6,280 nucleotides of DNA from Bacteroidota bacterium (GTDB taxonomy: Bacteria; Bacteroidota; Bacteroidia; Chitinophagales; Chitinophagaceae), in NCBI GenBank assembly GCA_029778965.1, contig JAKPBL010000171.1:1-6280 (forward strand), given 5' to 3'. Positions 5,792 through 6,280 of the stretch are shown one piece after another (within the stretch, counting starts at the first letter, position 1; every line of letters begins with the position of its first letter). The notes under the pieces were generated by a model. That model worked only from the letters and a program-made list of their open reading frames with translations, was not told where the DNA came from and ran no database searches. Made by a program: the position numbers and the translations under genes.

Positions 5792-5979
5792 CTGTAGGGG
5801 GAGGAGTCGAACCTCCACGGGGCAGTTAGCCAAAGTGCAAAGATTAGTGGTCAACCCTGGTCGGCTTCGTTCCCATTCCAAGGAACCGGAACACCAGTCG
5901 GCTCTACACAATGTTTATCCTGGAATCCCCACCCCCGAGACGAGAGGGCATGTCTGCCAAAGATTTCATCACCCCACAG
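5792..5979 (-). ncRNA. tRNA-like RNA, copy 1, with a giant variable arm
   Basis: 188 nt. Acceptor stem CTGTGGGG/CCCTACAG (5972-5979 with 5792-5799; 7 bp plus one extra pair, with one G-U). Then U8-G9, a 3-bp D stem ATG/CAT (5967-5969 with 5950-5952) and a D loop containing GG, as in class II tRNAs such as Leu. Anticodon stem CCCTC/GGGGG; loop UCGUCUC (5937-5943), so position 33 is C and the anticodon position reads GUC (5939-5941). The T arm is fully canonical: GGAGG, loop TTCGACT, CCTCC (5800-5816). Between anticodon and T arms is a 112-nt insert closed by GGGG/CCCC (5927-5930 with 5819-5822), holding an inner hairpin GTTCC/GGAAC (5869-5873 with 5882-5886). CCA is not encoded. It is probably not an ordinary tRNA; function unknown. 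Confidence 0.75.
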
Positions 5980-6008
5980 TATAAAGAACAAACTCAAAAA
6001 TACGGTCG
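5980..6008 (-). other. AT-rich spacer between the two tRNA-like RNAs
   Basis: A 29-base spacer. On the - strand it contains TATTTTTG (5995-6002), an exact -7 match, 15 bases before copy 1, but without a TTTG at the right distance upstream. The two RNAs are more likely processed from one precursor, with a possible internal start. Confidence 0.4.
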
Positions 6009-6128
6009 CTGTAGGAGGAGGAGTCGAACCTCCACGGGGTCGTTAGCCAGGCTTGCGCCAGTTTTATCCGATGATCCCCACCCTCGAGACGAGAGGGCAT
6101 GTCTGCCAAAGATTTCATCATCCCACAG
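6009..6128 (-). ncRNA. tRNA-like RNA, copy 2, with a long variable arm
   Basis: 120 nt, same architecture as copy 1. Acceptor CTGTGGGA/TCCTACAG (6121-6128 with 6009-6016), the same D arm with a 3-bp ATG/CAT stem, anticodon stem CCCTC/GAGGG (6093-6097 with 6081-6085), loop UCGUCUC with C33 and GUC at 6088-6090, and a T arm GGAGG/CCTCC with loop TTCGACT (6017-6033). The variable arm is 44 nt, closed by GGGG/CCCC (6076-6079 with 6036-6039), and includes GGC-GCAA-GCC (6050-6059), a GNRA-capped hairpin. In the first 55 bases it differs from copy 1 at only two sites, both in stems and both keeping pairing. The promoter lies upstream at 6154-6186; CCA is not encoded. Confidence 0.75.
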
Positions 6129-6153
6129 TATATGTTCCAAGAACTTGACAAGG

Positions 6154-6186
6154 CAAACATACAACGATTGAAACATTCATTGCAAA
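6154..6186 (-). promoter_or_regulatory. Bacteroidota promoter for the tRNA-like unit
   Basis: On the - strand, TTTG (6183-6186), a 21-base spacer and TATGTTTG (6154-6161) match the Bacteroidota consensus TTTG ... TAnnTTTG. Transcription should begin near 6147, about 20 bases before copy 2. The sequence further upstream (6187-6240) is very AT-rich, as in strong stable-RNA promoters. Confidence 0.7.
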
Positions 6187-6280
6187 TAATTCAAATAAAA
6201 TTTAAAAACTATCGAAAATGTTTAAAATACTATATATTTATGTAGATATTATCTAAAATTAGACTTGAAAATGGCAATCA
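6187..6280. other. AT-rich end of the window without a visible gene
   Basis: Long A and T runs with no open frame of note on either strand. It probably acts as upstream promoter DNA for the - strand RNA unit; a gene may begin beyond the window edge. Confidence 0.4.

Noticed and set aside
5792..5979. tmRNA or a tRNA interrupted by a group I intron
   Set aside because: The anticodon arm is intact and unsplit, no tag ORF or tmRNA D-arm pattern is seen, and the 112-nt insert is too short and lacks recognisable P, Q, R, S intron core elements.
5792..6128. Ordinary tRNA-Leu, tRNA-Ser or tRNA-Sec
   Set aside because: The class II D arm resembles Leu, but the anticodon loop has C33 and no Leu, Ser or Sec anticodon in register, and the variable arm is far too long.
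5637..6171. Open + strand frames across the tRNA-like region (115 and 86 codons)
   Set aside because: They run antisense through the two structured RNAs and terminators, share repeated peptides only because the RNAs are repeated, and lack protein-like features.

Overview
The window looks like Bacteroidota DNA, probably from a Chitinophagaceae-like member of the Sphingobacteriia/Chitinophagia branch; the family is a guess. Three things point there: the gene order COX3-COX3-COX4-SCO-DUF420, the near absence of Shine-Dalgarno sequences in front of clear starts, and AT-rich promoter boxes of the Bacteroidota type (TTTG ... TAnnTTTG).

Positions 1-3512 (+ strand) hold the distal part of a haem-copper cytochrome c oxidase cluster. 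It contains the end of one subunit III-like protein (cut by the window start), a complete second subunit III, a small subunit IV, a SCO/SenC copper chaperone, a DUF420 (CtaM/YozB-type) assembly membrane protein, and an unrecognised four-helix membrane protein. Together these would form the non-catalytic subunits and the copper/assembly machinery of the terminal oxidase. The catalytic subunits are presumably upstream of the window. A strong terminator, bracketed by mirrored TTTGAGG-type heptad repeats, separates subunit IV from SCO.

Positions 3530-4671 (- strand) hold trmB (tRNA m7G46 methyltransferase) followed by an alkyltransferase-like protein of the MGMT family that has lost its catalytic cysteine. 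Divergent from trmB is an Rrf2-family regulator (4826-5233, +). Candidate operators of the form ACTGTA-N10/11-TACAGT lie on both sides of this regulator gene.

Positions 5234-5640 are gene-poor, with one weak Cys/His-rich small ORF on the - strand. Positions 5648-6186 (- strand) form a dedicated non-coding transcription unit: a good Bacteroidota promoter, two tandem tRNA-like RNAs, then a strong terminator, with a second terminator further on. The two RNAs have canonical acceptor, D and T arms and pair-preserving differences between the copies. However, they have C instead of U at position 33 and oversized variable arms (44 nt and 112 nt). I do not recognise this as a standard tRNA, tmRNA or intron, and it is the best candidate here for something undescribed. 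The last ~100 bases are AT-rich with no gene visible.
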